Shown here piece after piece: positions 42,904 through 52,483 of a stretch of 64,000 bases of DNA. The translations under genes and the position numbers were made by a program. The stretch is from a bacterium (GTDB taxonomy: Bacteria > KSB1 > UBA2214): contig JAKQKF010000046.1 of assembly GCA_029560815.1 (NCBI GenBank), positions 6,457-70,456 on the forward strand, given 5' to 3'. The notes beneath the pieces are model-generated. The model was not told where the DNA came from and did not search any database. It saw nothing but the letters and a program-made list of their open reading frames with translations. Within the stretch, counting starts at the first letter, position 1. Each line of letters starts with the position of its first letter.

Positions 42904-43318
42904 TCCCGTCCCCATTATGGCGACGCAGCGTCTGGACAAATGGCTGAAAATCGCCCGTCTGTTCAAGACCCGCTCCCAGGCGACGGAAGCCTGTGATGAG
43001 CGTCGGGTCAAGGTCAACGGCCAGGTCGCCAAACCAGCCAAGGAGATCCGCATCGGGGACACCTTGACTATCCGCCACCACGGCGGCACCTATATCGAAC
43101 TGGAGGTCGTGCAGCTCTGCAGCAAAAGCATCGCCGCCGCCCTGGCCCGCCAGCTCTACACCCTGCATGTTCGCGAGACCACCCCGGAGGAGCAGGAGCT
43201 GATGAAGCTCTTCAGCGAGGCGGTCAAACGGGTCAGGCCAGCCTACAAGGGCAGGCCCACCAAGAAGGAACGCCGCAGACTCGAGCAGCACCGCCGCGAC
43301 AGCAATCCCTGGCGGTGA
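42893..43318 (+). CDS. S4-domain RNA-binding protein (Hsp15/HslR-like)
   Basis: The 141-residue protein has an S4 RNA-binding domain ([35 protein letters not shown]) and a very basic C terminus ([17 protein letters not shown]). Hsp15 binds free 50S subunits carrying nascent chains. The chosen start overlaps the end of ftsH; a second in-frame ATG at 42917 (MATQRLDKW) fits family starts equally well. Pairing with ftsH suggests a protein quality-control operon. Confidence 0.82.
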   Translation: MESNPVPIMATQRLDKWLKIARLFKTRSQATEACDERRVKVNGQVAKPAKEIRIGDTLTIRHHGGTYIELEVVQLCSKSIAAALARQLYTLHVRETTPEEQELMKLFSEAVKRVRPAYKGRPTKKERRRLEQHRRDSNPWR

Positions 43319-43655
43319 CGGAGGGCGATTTATCCCTTGACAATCATTTTTATATTACCTACATTAGCCAGCGCTTTACAGGATGCCTGGCATCCCGGTT
43401 GTCATCCAAATGGCCTATTGCAGTTATCAATTCCCCTTATGCCTTTAAAGTACCCCATACCGAATTTTACAGGCATCCTGAAAGCCGGCTTTATGCCGGG
43501 GTGCCCGATTTGCTCGATCTGGTGTCTGATCCTGTTGACCGTTTTATTATAGCCCTCTTCCATGTGTCGGAACAGGGCTTTATTTTTGCCCGTAAATTGA
43601 GGTTTCACTCTAAACCAACAAGCGGTACAGCTGTCTTAAATGATGGGAGTGTATT
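43319..43655 (+). promoter_or_regulatory. Promoter and long structured leader of the glutamate dehydrogenase gene
   Basis: No credible gene lies here. A promoter TTGACA-N17-TACATT is at 43337-43365, giving a leader of about 280 bases. In it GGATGCC (43381) can pair with GGCATCC at 43389 (local hairpin) or with a second GGCATCC at 43472, and CCGGC-TTTAT-GCCGG (43485-43499) forms another hairpin. Alternative pairing suggests attenuation, but no known riboswitch class was recognised. Confidence 0.5.
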
Positions 43656-44915
43656 ATGGAAAAAGCTGATGTATTCGCCATGGCACTGGAACAGCTCGAC
43701 TCCGCTGCGCGGCTGCTCAAACTCGATGCCAATACGCATCGCGTTCTCGCCCACGCAGAGCGGGCCTTGACTGTCGCACTTCCGGTCGTCATGGATGATG
43801 GTCACATCGAGGTTTTCGAAGGTCATCGCGTGCAGCATTCGAGCGCCCGCGGTCCCTGCAAGGGTGGTATCCGCTTTCATCAGAACGTAACCCTCGATGA
43901 GGTGACCGCGCTGTCGATGTGGATGACCTGGAAATGCGCCACGGTCAATATCCCCTACGGCGGCGGCAAGGGCGGTGTCAAGGTCGATCCGACCGAGCTG
44001 AGCAAGGATGAGATCCGCCACCTCACCCGGCGCTACACCGTCGCGATCATGCCCATTATCGGCTCGCACAGCGACATTCCGGCTCCCGATGTCAATACCA
44101 GCGCCGAAACCATGGGCTGGATCATGGATACGGTCAGCATGTTCCGCGGCAGCACAGTACTCGATATCGTCACCGGCAAGGCGATCGAACTCGGCGGCTC
44201 ACTCGGACGGCGCGAGGCGACCGGCCGCGGCGTCATGTTCAACACGATCGAACTGCTCAAGCGGCTGGACAAGGATCCGGCCAAGACCCGCGTCGTCGTC
44301 CAGGGCTTTGGTAATGTCGGCAGCGTCAGCGCCGACCTCCTCCAGAAAAGGGGCTGCAAGATCATCGCCGTCAGCGACGTCAGCGGCGCCTATTACAATC
44401 CGGCCGGTCTGCCAATCAGCGACATGATCCGCTACTGTTCAACTTCGAAAAACCGGCTGCTCGAGGGCTTCGATGCCCCCGGCATCAGCAAAGTCTCCAA
44501 TGCCGAGCTGCTCGAACTCGATACCGATATCCTGGTTCCTGCTGCGCTGGAGAAGCAGATCACGATCGAAAATGCCGACCGGATCAAGGCTTACGCCATC
44601 GTCGAAGGGGCCAACGGACCGACAACCCCCGAAGCCGAACGCCTGCTGGTCAGCAAGGGCAAGTACGTCGTTCCCGATATCCTCGCCAACAGCGGCGGCG
44701 TGGTCGTCTCCTATTTCGAATGGGTGCAGTCGATCCAGTCCTTCTTCTGGACTGAGGAGGAGGTCAACAAAAACCTGGAACGCGTCATCGAGAATGCCTT
44801 CGCGGCTGTCTGGGATCTTGCCAGGCGTGAAAAGCAGGATCTCCGCAACGGAGCGATGATGATCGCCGTGGACCGGGTGGCCAAGGCGGTCCAGTCCCGC
44901 GGTATCTGGCCGTGA
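43656..44915 (+). CDS. gdhA: Glutamate dehydrogenase (Glu/Leu/Phe/Val dehydrogenase family)
   Basis: The 419-residue hexameric-type dehydrogenase interconverts glutamate with 2-oxoglutarate and ammonia using NAD(P). It has the substrate-lysine motif PYGGGKGGVKVDP, the catalytic-Asp region GSHSDIPAPDVNT and the dinucleotide-binding GFGNVGS. In a peptide fermenter it deaminates glutamate and supplies reductant that the hydrogenases can dispose of. GGGAG precedes the ATG. The transcript begins about 280 bases upstream and ends at the terminator at 44934. Confidence 0.93.
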   Translation: MEKADVFAMALEQLDSAARLLKLDANTHRVLAHAERALTVALPVVMDDGHIEVFEGHRVQHSSARGPCKGGIRFHQNVTLDEVTALSMWMTWKCATVNIPYGGGKGGVKVDPTELSKDEIRHLTRRYTVAIMPIIGSHSDIPAPDVNTSAETMGWIMDTVSMFRGSTVLDIVTGKAIELGGSLGRREATGRGVMFNTIELLKRLDKDPAKTRVVVQGFGNVGSVSADLLQKRGCKIIAVSDVSGAYYNPAGLPISDMIRYCSTSKNRLLEGFDAPGISKVSNAELLELDTDILVPAALEKQITIENADRIKAYAIVEGANGPTTPEAERLLVSKGKYVVPDILANSGGVVVSYFEWVQSIQSFFWTEEEVNKNLERVIENAFAAVWDLARREKQDLRNGAMMIAVDRVAKAVQSRGIWP

Positions 44916-44933
44916 TCTTGTGGTCATCCAGAC

Positions 44934-44960
44934 AAAGCCCCCGCAAGGGGGCTTTTTTTT
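44934..44960 (+). terminator. Intrinsic terminator of gdhA
   Basis: AAAGCCCCC-GCAA-GGGGGCTTT with an 8-base T-run, 18 bp after the stop codon. Confidence 0.93.
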
Positions 44961-45081
44961 CTTGATATTTTATAACAAATATAATAAATTTAATAGGATA
45001 TATAATCCGTTCCTTCCTCGGCTTCGGAGGGATGTTCAATATTTACCATAACTTCAGCATCGGGGCAGAAAGGAGGCCGCC

Positions 45082-45732
45082 ATGAGACTTTCGGCGTGGC
45101 CCATACGGATCGTCATGATCCTTCTTTTCTTCAGCCTCACCGCCACGGCACAGGTCAACTCCTCATCGATCATCGAGGCCAAGGTCTATCCGGACTCTTC
45201 GAAACCGGCGGTAACCGTCAAAAATCTGCAGCTTGAGTTTGTTTTCGCCGGCTATGGGGTCTATCTGCCTTCAGATTACCCGACGGTAACCCATTTTCCG
45301 CTCGAATCCGGCGAGCGCGTGTTGATGGAAAATGTGGCTGAAATCACCTGCTTCCCCGTGCGCGTGGAGTGGAAGAAATATCTTGAACCCGACCAGCGCA
45401 GCCGCAGCGTGCCGGTCGATGCCCAGGGATACCGCCACTGGAGCGACGTCGAGGTTGAGGTGCTCATCAAGGACTGGAATGGCAACCAGGTGAAGTCGCG
45501 TCTCTACAGGCCGGAAATCTCGGATGTTTACCTCATTGGCCGGACCGATCGCGGTGATTTTCGCCTGCAGCTGGACCAGGAAAATGGTAAAACCGTTCGC
45601 ATCGAGTTTGAACCCCTCTTCATCATGCAGTGCTCGGGTGACATCAACCACCTCTTTCCCAACATGAAGTGGAAATATTGTCCTCTTTGCGGCGCTTCGC
45701 TGAAGAAAGTGACCAAGAAGAAGGGGATGTGA
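45082..45732 (+). CDS. Exported hypothetical protein with C-terminal CxxC motif
   Basis: The 216-residue protein has a clear signal peptide (about 1-23, MILLFFSLTATAQ). The mature part is beta-rich (KPAVTVKNLQLEFVFAGYG, SDVEVEVLIKDWNG) and the end carries a zinc-ribbon-like knuckle, KYCPLCGASLKK, with two more Cys upstream. A secreted zinc-ribbon is unusual; the Cys pair could instead be redox-active. No family is recognised. AAAGGAGG is six bases before the ATG. An AT-rich spacer with a weak TTGATA-N17-TAAATT promoter (44962) precedes it; it probably leads the operon that runs to gpsA. Confidence 0.7.
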   Translation: MRLSAWPIRIVMILLFFSLTATAQVNSSSIIEAKVYPDSSKPAVTVKNLQLEFVFAGYGVYLPSDYPTVTHFPLESGERVLMENVAEITCFPVRVEWKKYLEPDQRSRSVPVDAQGYRHWSDVEVEVLIKDWNGNQVKSRLYRPEISDVYLIGRTDRGDFRLQLDQENGKTVRIEFEPLFIMQCSGDINHLFPNMKWKYCPLCGASLKKVTKKKGM

Positions 45733-45771
45733 GCCGGGCACAACCGATCATTGTCCCCGCGGAGTATCCTG

Positions 45772-46296
45772 ATGGGCCAGGTGAAAATTGCACCTAAGGT
45801 GCAGCTGATATGCGCAGTCTGCTGTCGGGACGAGGAGAGCAGCGTGCAGGCCTGCGAGCAACTCACGCAGCTTTGCGGGCCGATCGCTTCGCGCACCGAA
45901 CCCTTCGCCTTCATCCATACCCGCTATTACCAGAAGGAGATGGGTGACCGGCTGCAAAAGTTCTTCTGCGCCTTCAGCCGTTCCGTCGATCCGATGCAGA
46001 TAGTCGGCATCAAACTCGCCACTAATCGGATCGAGGAGGAACTGGCCTGGGAGGGGCGCCGGCGCGTCAACCTCGATCCGGGCTATATCGAGGCGGCCAA
46101 GCTGGTGCTGGCAACCACCAAGAATTTCGGCCACCGCATCTATCTCGGCCAGGGCATCTACGGTGATGTCCAGCTTTTCTGGCGCAAGGGCCGATTTCAG
46201 TCCAATCCATGGACCTATCCCGACTATCTCGAAGCCAAATCTCTGGAATTTTTCAGTGCGTTGCGACAGGATTATCTCAAGGAAGGAAAGCACTAG
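45772..46296 (+). CDS. DUF4416-family protein
   Basis: The 174-residue cytoplasmic protein resembles DUF4416 (opening KIAPKVQLICAVCC, then FAFIHTRYYQKEMG, IVGIKLATNRIE, NLDPGYIEAAKLVLATTK, FWRKGRFQ, TYPDY). The function is unknown. The start at 45772 has GGAG seven bases upstream. Its stop codon overlaps the GTG start of purM by one base, so the two are coupled. Confidence 0.65.
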   Translation: MGQVKIAPKVQLICAVCCRDEESSVQACEQLTQLCGPIASRTEPFAFIHTRYYQKEMGDRLQKFFCAFSRSVDPMQIVGIKLATNRIEEELAWEGRRRVNLDPGYIEAAKLVLATTKNFGHRIYLGQGIYGDVQLFWRKGRFQSNPWTYPDYLEAKSLEFFSALRQDYLKEGKH

Positions 46297-47303
46297 TGTC
46301 CATCACCTATCAGGCGGCTGGGGTCAACCTCGAGGCGGCGGAAGAGGCGACCCATCAGATTGCGGCTCTGGCCAAATCGACCTTTAACAGCCAGGTGCTC
46401 AGGGAGATCGGGCTTTTCGCCGGCTTTTTTGCCCTCGATCTGAAAAAATACAGCGATCCGGTCATCGTTTCCAGCATCGATGGGGTCGGCACCAAACTCA
46501 AGATTGCCTTCGCCACCGGACGCCATGAGTCGGTCGGCCAGGACCTGGTCAACCACTGCGTCAACGACATCATGACCTGCGGGGCTGATCCCCTGTTCTT
46601 CCTCGATTACCTCGGCGTCGGCGTGCTTGATCCCGCCGCAGCAACCGCCCTGGTGGGGGGGATGGCCAATGCCTGCCGGGAGAACGGCTGCGCCCTGATT
46701 GGAGGCGAAACCGCCGAAATGCCGGGATTTTACGCCGCCGGGGAGTATGACCTGGCCGGGACCATCATCGGAGCGGTCAACCGCGACAGCATCATCGACG
46801 GCGGCAAGATTGCAGCAGGAGACCTGCTCGTCGGCCTGCCCTCGACCGGCCTGCATACCAACGGCTACTCGCTGGCCCGCAAGGTGCTTTTCGAAATGGC
46901 AAAGATCGATCTCGCCGCGTACGTTGAACCGCTCGGCATGACCTGGTCGGAGGCCTTGCTTCAGATCCATCGCAGCTATCAAAAACCTATCAGCCTGGTG
47001 CGCAGCCACCCCGCCCTGACCGGAATCAGCCACATTACCGGCGGGGGCATCGAGGGCAACACCCGCCGGCTGCTGCGCGATGGGCTCAACCTTGCGGTGG
47101 AGTGGGGAAGCTGGAGCGTGCCGCCCCTCTTCAGGCTCATCCAGGAGTACGGCGGGATCGCCGACGAAGAGATGCGCCGGGTCTTCAATCTCGGCATCGG
47201 CATGGTGCTGGTCGCCCGCGCCGATGGAGCGGAGGAACTCCTCAGGCTGCTGGAAATCGAGGGCGGGGAGAGAGCGCAGGTCATCGGCAAGATCGTCCAG
47301 TAG
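46296..47303 (+). CDS. purM: Phosphoribosylformylglycinamidine cyclo-ligase
   Basis: The 335-residue purine-biosynthesis enzyme makes AIR from FGAM with ATP. It has the ATP/substrate motifs SIDGVGTKLKIA, HCVNDIMTCGADPLFFLDY, GGETAEMPGFY, STGLHTNGYSLAR and HITGGGIEGN. The start is GTG at 46296, after AAGGAAGG. It is tightly packed between the DUF4416 gene and gpsA. Confidence 0.95.
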   Translation: MSITYQAAGVNLEAAEEATHQIAALAKSTFNSQVLREIGLFAGFFALDLKKYSDPVIVSSIDGVGTKLKIAFATGRHESVGQDLVNHCVNDIMTCGADPLFFLDYLGVGVLDPAAATALVGGMANACRENGCALIGGETAEMPGFYAAGEYDLAGTIIGAVNRDSIIDGGKIAAGDLLVGLPSTGLHTNGYSLARKVLFEMAKIDLAAYVEPLGMTWSEALLQIHRSYQKPISLVRSHPALTGISHITGGGIEGNTRRLLRDGLNLAVEWGSWSVPPLFRLIQEYGGIADEEMRRVFNLGIGMVLVARADGAEELLRLLEIEGGERAQVIGKIVQ

Positions 47304-47320
47304 CGGAGAGGAAGGAAATC

Positions 47321-48331
47321 ATGAGAAGAATCTGCGTTCTCGGCGCAGGGGGATGGGGCATAACCCTGGCCAACTACAGCCGCCACCTGGGTCATGCGGT
47401 GACACTATGGGAATTCGATCCGGCCGAGGCGGTACGGCTGGATCGCGAACGCGTGCGGCCTGCCGTGCTCCCCGGCAGTGAAATTGACCGCTCCATCCTG
47501 ATCACCGCCGAACTGGAACGCGCGCTGCACGGGGCCGAGGTCATCCTGCAGGTCGTACCTTCCCATTTCGCGCGCGGTGTGCTCCGCCAGATTGCTCCTT
47601 TGGGACTCTCGCGCGAGGTGCTGCTGGTCAACTGCGCCAAGGGCATTGAAAATGACACCCAGCTGCGCATCTCCGAGATCGTGCGCCAGGAGCTGCCGGA
47701 CTTTCCGGACGAGAACTATGCAGTGCTCTCGGGGCCAAGCCATGCCGAAGAGGTCAGCCGGGGAATCCCCTCCGCAGTCGTCATCGCCTCCAGCTCCGAA
47801 GAGGTCGCGATCGCCCTGCAGGAGGAGCTGAACAGCCGCACCCTGCGCTGCTATCGCAGCCACGACGTCGTCGGAGTGGAGCTGGGCGGAGCCCTGAAAA
47901 ATGTCATCGCCATCGCCGCCGGCATCTGTGATGGCGCCGGCTTTGGCGACAACACCAAGGCCGCCCTTCAGCCGCGCGGACTGGCCGAAATTGCCAGACT
48001 GGGGAGGAAGCTGGGGGCCAATCTGCTCACCTTCGCCGGGCTTTCGGGAATGGGCGATCTGATCGTCACCTGCATGAGCCGCCACAGCCGCAACCGCTAT
48101 GTCGGCGAGCAAATCGGCCGGGGCCAAACCCTCGAGGAGATCCTCTCCTCCATGGTTATGGTGGCGGAGGGAGTCCGGACCAGTAAATCAGCCGTCGCCC
48201 TTGCCCGCCAGTGCGAGGTCGAGATGCCAATCTGCGAACAGGTCTATCAGGCACTCTTCGAACACAAGGATCCCCGCGCTGCCCTGGAGGAGTTGATGAA
48301 CCGCGAGGCGAAACCTGAACTCTGGCACTGA
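47321..48331 (+). CDS. gpsA: NAD(P)-dependent glycerol-3-phosphate dehydrogenase
   Basis: The 336-residue enzyme reduces dihydroxyacetone phosphate to sn-glycerol-3-phosphate for phospholipid synthesis. Motifs: Rossmann GAGGWGITLA, catalytic Lys in NCAKGIE, GPSHAEEV, and substrate Lys in LGGALKNVIAIAAG. GAGGAAGGAA precedes the ATG, 17 bp after purM. Confidence 0.95.
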   Translation: MRRICVLGAGGWGITLANYSRHLGHAVTLWEFDPAEAVRLDRERVRPAVLPGSEIDRSILITAELERALHGAEVILQVVPSHFARGVLRQIAPLGLSREVLLVNCAKGIENDTQLRISEIVRQELPDFPDENYAVLSGPSHAEEVSRGIPSAVVIASSSEEVAIALQEELNSRTLRCYRSHDVVGVELGGALKNVIAIAAGICDGAGFGDNTKAALQPRGLAEIARLGRKLGANLLTFAGLSGMGDLIVTCMSRHSRNRYVGEQIGRGQTLEEILSSMVMVAEGVRTSKSAVALARQCEVEMPICEQVYQALFEHKDPRAALEELMNREAKPELWH

Positions 48332-48447
48332 GAGCGTTAAAATCGCTGGCGATTGGGCTTGCATGCACCAGCCCGCTGCCAGGCGATCCCTGCTTTCCCC
48401 GCCGGAGTTGGAGCAGAAGACGAGTGGTCGAGAGGAGGGAGGAGAAG

Positions 48448-49284
48448 ATGTTTAAAAATATCCTGCTGGCTGTCGACGGCTCCGCCTATACCGATTCAGT
48501 GCTTTCGCACGGCATCGAACTCGCCGGACGCTTCGGCAGCCGTCTGAACCTGCTCACAGTCGCCGATGTGCGCATTTTCGAATGGGCCTCGGCAGTCGGC
48601 AGTGACGGCTTTATCTCCATCGTTCCCTCCAGTTCCTACCAGGAGGCCTCCCGCAGCCTGCTCGAGGAAAAGTGCGACAAGATTCTTGCCAAATGCACGC
48701 ACCTTCTGCGCGAGAGTGGGATCCCCTTCTCGGCGCAAAAAAGTATCGGCGCCCCGGTGGATCTCATTCTCGAGCATGCCCTGGTGGCGGACCTGCTGGT
48801 GTTGGGAAAACGGGGCGAATTTGCCCGCTGGGATGCCAGGGCCCTCGGCGCCACTGTGGAAGCGGTGAGCCGACTGGTGCGCAAGCCCCTGCTGGCCGTG
48901 GGTCAGGAGTTTTCACCCATCCGGGACATCCTCGTGGGTTATGACGGCTCTGACCATGCCAACCGCGCCCTGCAATATGCGGCACATCTTGCCGAGGCCG
49001 CCGGCGGCAGGGTGGGGGTGCTCTGCGTCAGCGATGACAGCGAACTCGCCGGCTATTATCTCGGGCTGGCCTCCACTTATCTGGCCGGCTACAAGGTTGG
49101 GGTGAACACCCTCGCCCTCACCGGTCGGCCGGACGAGATTCTGGTCAGACATGCCGCAGCAGAGGGTTACGGCATGATCGCCATCGGAGCCTATGGCCAC
49201 TCAAGGATTCGTGAAACCCTGCTTGGCAGCACGACAGACCATATCCTCCGGCAGGCGGAAACCCCGCTTCTGTTGGCCAAATAA
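48448..49284 (+). CDS. Tandem universal stress protein
   Basis: The 278-residue protein has two Usp domains in tandem (about 1-148 and 152-278). Both keep ATP-binding glycines ([33 protein letters not shown]), so nucleotide binding in both halves is likely. The start at 48448 follows a run of GGAGGGAGGAG. It is probably induced under stress or energy limitation. The gene lies about 115 bp after gpsA. Confidence 0.9.
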   Translation: MFKNILLAVDGSAYTDSVLSHGIELAGRFGSRLNLLTVADVRIFEWASAVGSDGFISIVPSSSYQEASRSLLEEKCDKILAKCTHLLRESGIPFSAQKSIGAPVDLILEHALVADLLVLGKRGEFARWDARALGATVEAVSRLVRKPLLAVGQEFSPIRDILVGYDGSDHANRALQYAAHLAEAAGGRVGVLCVSDDSELAGYYLGLASTYLAGYKVGVNTLALTGRPDEILVRHAAAEGYGMIAIGAYGHSRIRETLLGSTTDHILRQAETPLLLAK

Positions 49285-49334
49285 TCCATCCGGATCGATC
49301 ATCATCACTCTTGCACGGAAAGGAAATCAAGAGC

Positions 49335-50627
49335 ATGCCAAAAGTCTATATCGATGAAATCGCCAAATTCCAGGGGCAGGAGGTAACCCTGCAGGGGTGG
49401 GTCTATAACAAGACCGCGAAGGGGAAACTGATATTTCTGATGCTCCGCGATGGCACCGGATTGATCCAGGCGGTGATGTTCAGGGACACCGTTGGCGATG
49501 CCCTCTTCGAGAGCACACTGGCACTTACACAGGAAAGTTCGGTTCGGATCACTGGTACCGTCAGCGAGGACAAGCGCGCCAAGGGCGGCTTTGAGCTGCA
49601 GGTCTCCACTCTCGAAGTGGTCCATCTCGCCGCCGAATATCCGATCAGCCCCAAGGAACACGGGATCGATTTTCTCATGGAGCACCGCCACCTCTGGCTG
49701 CGCTCGTCATTGCAGCACGCCGTTCTTAAAGTAAGACACGAGATTATCAGTGCATGTCGCGATTATTTAGATAATATGAATTTTACACTCATAGATGCCC
49801 CCATCTTCACACCCGCTGCTGCCGAAGGGACCAGCACCCTTTTCGAGACCAACTATTTTGAGGACAAGGCCTATCTCACCCAGAGCGGCCAGCTTTACAT
49901 GGAGGCCGCCGCCATGGCCTTCGGCAAGGTCTACTGCTTCGGTCCCACCTTCCGAGCAGAAAAATCCAAGACCCGGCGCCATCTTACCGAGTTTTGGATG
50001 ATCGAGCCCGAAGTGGCCTTTTGCGATCTTGAAGGGGATATGGAATTGGCCGAAGGGCTCATCTGCGCCATCGTCGAGCGCGTGCTCGACAAACGACGGG
50101 AGGAGCTCAAGCGGCTCGAACGTGACCTCAGCAAGCTCGAGTGCATCCGCAAACCCTTTCCGCGCCTGGACTACGAGGATGCAGCTCAGATCCTCAAGGA
50201 GGAGAACAGCCAGTTCGTCTACGGTGACGATCTCGGCGCCCCGGATGAGACCATAATCTCCGCCAAATACGACCGACCGGTTATGGTGACTCACTATCCT
50301 GCCGGCGTCAAGGCCTTTTACATGAAGCGCGATCCTGAGCGGCCCGATCGCGCCCTCTGCGTCGATCTCCTTGCCCCCGAGGGCTACGGTGAAATCATCG
50401 GCGGAGGACAGCGCGAGGACGATCTTGACACCCTGCTCAGCCGCATTCATGAGCACCAGCTCCCGGTCGAAAATTATGACTGGTATCTCGATCTGCGCAA
50501 GTTCGGTTCGGTGCCCCATGCCGGATTCGGATTGGGGCTCGAACGCACCGTCACCTGGATCTGCGGACTGCAGCATATCCGCGAAACCATCCCGTTTCCG
50601 AGAACCATCTCGCGCATCTACCCCTGA
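49335..50627 (+). CDS. asnS: Asparaginyl-tRNA synthetase
   Basis: The 430-residue class IIb aminoacyl-tRNA synthetase has an N-terminal OB-fold anticodon-binding domain ([15 protein letters not shown]), motif 2 ([21 protein letters not shown] split across the active site) and motif 3 ([10 protein letters not shown]). Length and the [10 protein letters not shown] context fit AsnRS better than AspRS, which carries a GAD insertion. AAGGAAA precedes the ATG. Confidence 0.92.
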   Translation: MPKVYIDEIAKFQGQEVTLQGWVYNKTAKGKLIFLMLRDGTGLIQAVMFRDTVGDALFESTLALTQESSVRITGTVSEDKRAKGGFELQVSTLEVVHLAAEYPISPKEHGIDFLMEHRHLWLRSSLQHAVLKVRHEIISACRDYLDNMNFTLIDAPIFTPAAAEGTSTLFETNYFEDKAYLTQSGQLYMEAAAMAFGKVYCFGPTFRAEKSKTRRHLTEFWMIEPEVAFCDLEGDMELAEGLICAIVERVLDKRREELKRLERDLSKLECIRKPFPRLDYEDAAQILKEENSQFVYGDDLGAPDETIISAKYDRPVMVTHYPAGVKAFYMKRDPERPDRALCVDLLAPEGYGEIIGGGQREDDLDTLLSRIHEHQLPVENYDWYLDLRKFGSVPHAGFGLGLERTVTWICGLQHIRETIPFPRTISRIYP

Positions 50628-50719
50628 ACCAGATCCTCCCGCAAGGGAACAGATTCTGCACCGGAGTGGGAGGGATGGTGCGTCGGCAGTAACGCCGCTC
50701 AATCGTGAAAGGAAATGAC

Positions 50720-51241
50720 ATGGATCTCGCCGCCCGAATTCGCAGCATACCGGATTTTCCCAAACCGGGGATTGTCTTCAAGGATATAACCACCTTGCTC
50801 GGTGATGGCCCCGCCCTGCGCGAGACCATGGCCGAGCTGCGCAAACGCTTTGACGGGGAGACCGTCGACGCCGTGATCGGTATCGAGTCGCGCGGGTTCA
50901 TTTTCGCCGCCATCCTCGCTCACGAGCTCGGAGTCGGTATGGTACCGGTGCGCAAGCCCGGCAAGCTGCCTTTCACGACCATCGCGGAGAGCTATGCCCT
51001 CGAATACGGCAGCGACAGCCTCGAGATGCACGTCGATGCCCTCAAACCCGGTCAGCGAGTCGTGATCGTCGACGATCTGCTCGCCACCGGCGGAACGGTG
51101 GAGGCCGCCCTCCGGCTTGCCCGCAAGCTCGGAGCCGAAGTGATTGGCTGCGCCTTTGTCATCGAGCTGGACTTTCTTGGCGCGCGCCAACGCCTCGCCC
51201 CGATGCGTCTGGAATCCCTCATTCACGTCGAATCTGAATAA
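50720..51241 (+). CDS. apt: Adenine phosphoribosyltransferase
   Basis: The 173-residue enzyme salvages adenine to AMP with PRPP. Features: IPDFPKPGIVFKDIT at the N terminus, IESRGFIFAA, VRKPGKLP and the PRPP loop VVIVDDLLATGGTV. The ATG at 50720 is chosen because AAAGGAAA lies five bases before it. buk copy 2 follows after 10 bp. Confidence 0.95.
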   Translation: MDLAARIRSIPDFPKPGIVFKDITTLLGDGPALRETMAELRKRFDGETVDAVIGIESRGFIFAAILAHELGVGMVPVRKPGKLPFTTIAESYALEYGSDSLEMHVDALKPGQRVVIVDDLLATGGTVEAALRLARKLGAEVIGCAFVIELDFLGARQRLAPMRLESLIHVESE

Positions 51242-51251
51242 CGGAGGCTGT

Positions 51252-52319
51252 GTGTTCACCATCCTGGTCATCAATCCCGGTTCGACCTCGACCAAGATCG
51301 CCCTCTTCCGGGACGAAACCCCGCTCTTTACGGCGAGCCTGCCCCACTCCAGCGAGGAGCTGGCATCTTTTCCCACCATCTACAGTCAGTTCGCGTTTCG
51401 GCGTCTGGCTATTCTGAAAATACTTGAAGAAAAAAACGTAAAAATTGAAGAAATCGACGCCTTTGTCGGTCGTGGCGGCCTGCTCCATCCAGTCACCAGT
51501 GGGACCTTCCGGGTGGGGCCGGCAATGCTGGCCCAGCTTGAAAAAGCCAACTTTGGCGAACACGCCTCCAATCTCGGCGCCATCCTCGCCCATGAGTTGG
51601 CCGCCATGTACGATCGGCCGGCCTTTATCGTCGATCCTGTGGTCGTCGATGAACTGGAACCCGAGGCGCGTCTCACCGGTCATCCCATGCTGCCCAAGCA
51701 GTGCATCTTTCACGCCCTCAATCACAAGGCCGTGGGCCGTAAGGCGGCCGGGCAGTTGGGCAAACCCTATGAAGCGCTCAATCTGATTATTGCTCATCTC
51801 GGCGGCGGTATCTCCGTGGCCGCCCATCAGCGCGGCCGGGTCGTTGATGTCAACAATGCCCTTAACGGCGACGGGCCTTTCTCTCCGGAGCGCAGTGGCA
51901 CCCTGCCGGCCGGCGCTCTGGTCAGGCTCTCCTTCTCAGGCGAATACAGCGAGCGCGAGATCAGCCGTATGATCACAGGAAAGGGTGGGGTGGTCGCTTA
52001 TCTGGGCGTCAACGACATGCGCCTGGTCACAGAGATGATTAGGGCGGGGGATGCCAAAGCCCTGCTCGTCTATCGCGCCATGGCTGGACAAGTCGCCAAG
52101 GAGATCGGCAGCATGGCCGCCGTGCTGAGTGGAGAGGTGGATGCCGTTGTCCTCACCGGCGGCATTGCCTATGATGAAGAGTTCACCAGACTCATCAGCA
52201 TGCGTGTTGGTTTTATCGCTCCCGTGCTCCTTTTCCCCGGGGAGGAGGAGATGGAGGCCCTGGCTCTGGGTGGGATGCGGGTGCTGCGCGGTGAGGAGCA
52301 GGCCAGGGAGTACGACTAG
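51252..52319 (+). CDS. buk: Butyrate kinase, copy 2
   Basis: The 355-residue butyrate kinase starts at GTG 51252, five bases after GGAGGC. It shows NPGSTSTKIALF, GRGGLLHPVTSG, HLGGGISVAAH, NNALNGDGPFSPERSG and LTGGIAYD. It differs clearly from copy 1 across its length, so it is an old paralogue rather than a recent duplication; specificity for another acid such as isobutyrate is possible. A terminator and a toxin-antitoxin pair now stand between it and its ptb partner. Confidence 0.93.
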   Translation: MFTILVINPGSTSTKIALFRDETPLFTASLPHSSEELASFPTIYSQFAFRRLAILKILEEKNVKIEEIDAFVGRGGLLHPVTSGTFRVGPAMLAQLEKANFGEHASNLGAILAHELAAMYDRPAFIVDPVVVDELEPEARLTGHPMLPKQCIFHALNHKAVGRKAAGQLGKPYEALNLIIAHLGGGISVAAHQRGRVVDVNNALNGDGPFSPERSGTLPAGALVRLSFSGEYSEREISRMITGKGGVVAYLGVNDMRLVTEMIRAGDAKALLVYRAMAGQVAKEIGSMAAVLSGEVDAVVLTGGIAYDEEFTRLISMRVGFIAPVLLFPGEEEMEALALGGMRVLRGEEQAREYD

Positions 52320-52357
52320 ACTGGCTGCGGTGTCCATTCGCTCCCTGCAACGATCTG

Positions 52358-52391
52358 AACGGCTGGAACTGAAAATGTCCGGCCGTTTTTT
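52358..52391 (+). terminator. Intrinsic terminator after buk copy 2
   Basis: AACGGCTGGA and TCCGGCCGTT form a 10-bp stem (one T-G wobble) with a 10-base loop, followed by T6. Confidence 0.85.
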
Positions 52392-52413
52392 ATGCGTTAA
52401 CTTCAATTTTTAC

Positions 52414-52442
52414 TTGACAAATGCTGCAAAATGTCGTATATT
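52414..52442 (+). promoter_or_regulatory. Promoter of the toxin-antitoxin/ptb transcript
   Basis: TTGACA, 17 bases, TATATT: full consensus -35 and 5/6 -10. Transcription should start near 52449, 35 bases before the antitoxin ATG. Downstream reading reaches ptb copy 2. Confidence 0.8.
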
Positions 52443-52447
52443 CCATT

Positions 52448-52468
52448 ATGGTTCCAAATCAGAACCGT
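52448..52468. promoter_or_regulatory. Candidate autoregulatory operator of the antitoxin
   Basis: ATGGTTC-CAAATCA-GAACCGT is an inverted repeat with 7-bp arms (one mismatch) placed on the predicted transcription start, where a ribbon-helix-helix antitoxin would normally repress its own promoter. Confidence 0.4.
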
Positions 52469-52483
52469 TCAGGAGTGGTTTTA

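Noticed and set aside
43315..43770. A 151-codon frame between the S4 gene and gdhA
   Set aside because: It overlaps the start of gdhA out of frame, has no ribosome site and covers a promoter and leader-like region.
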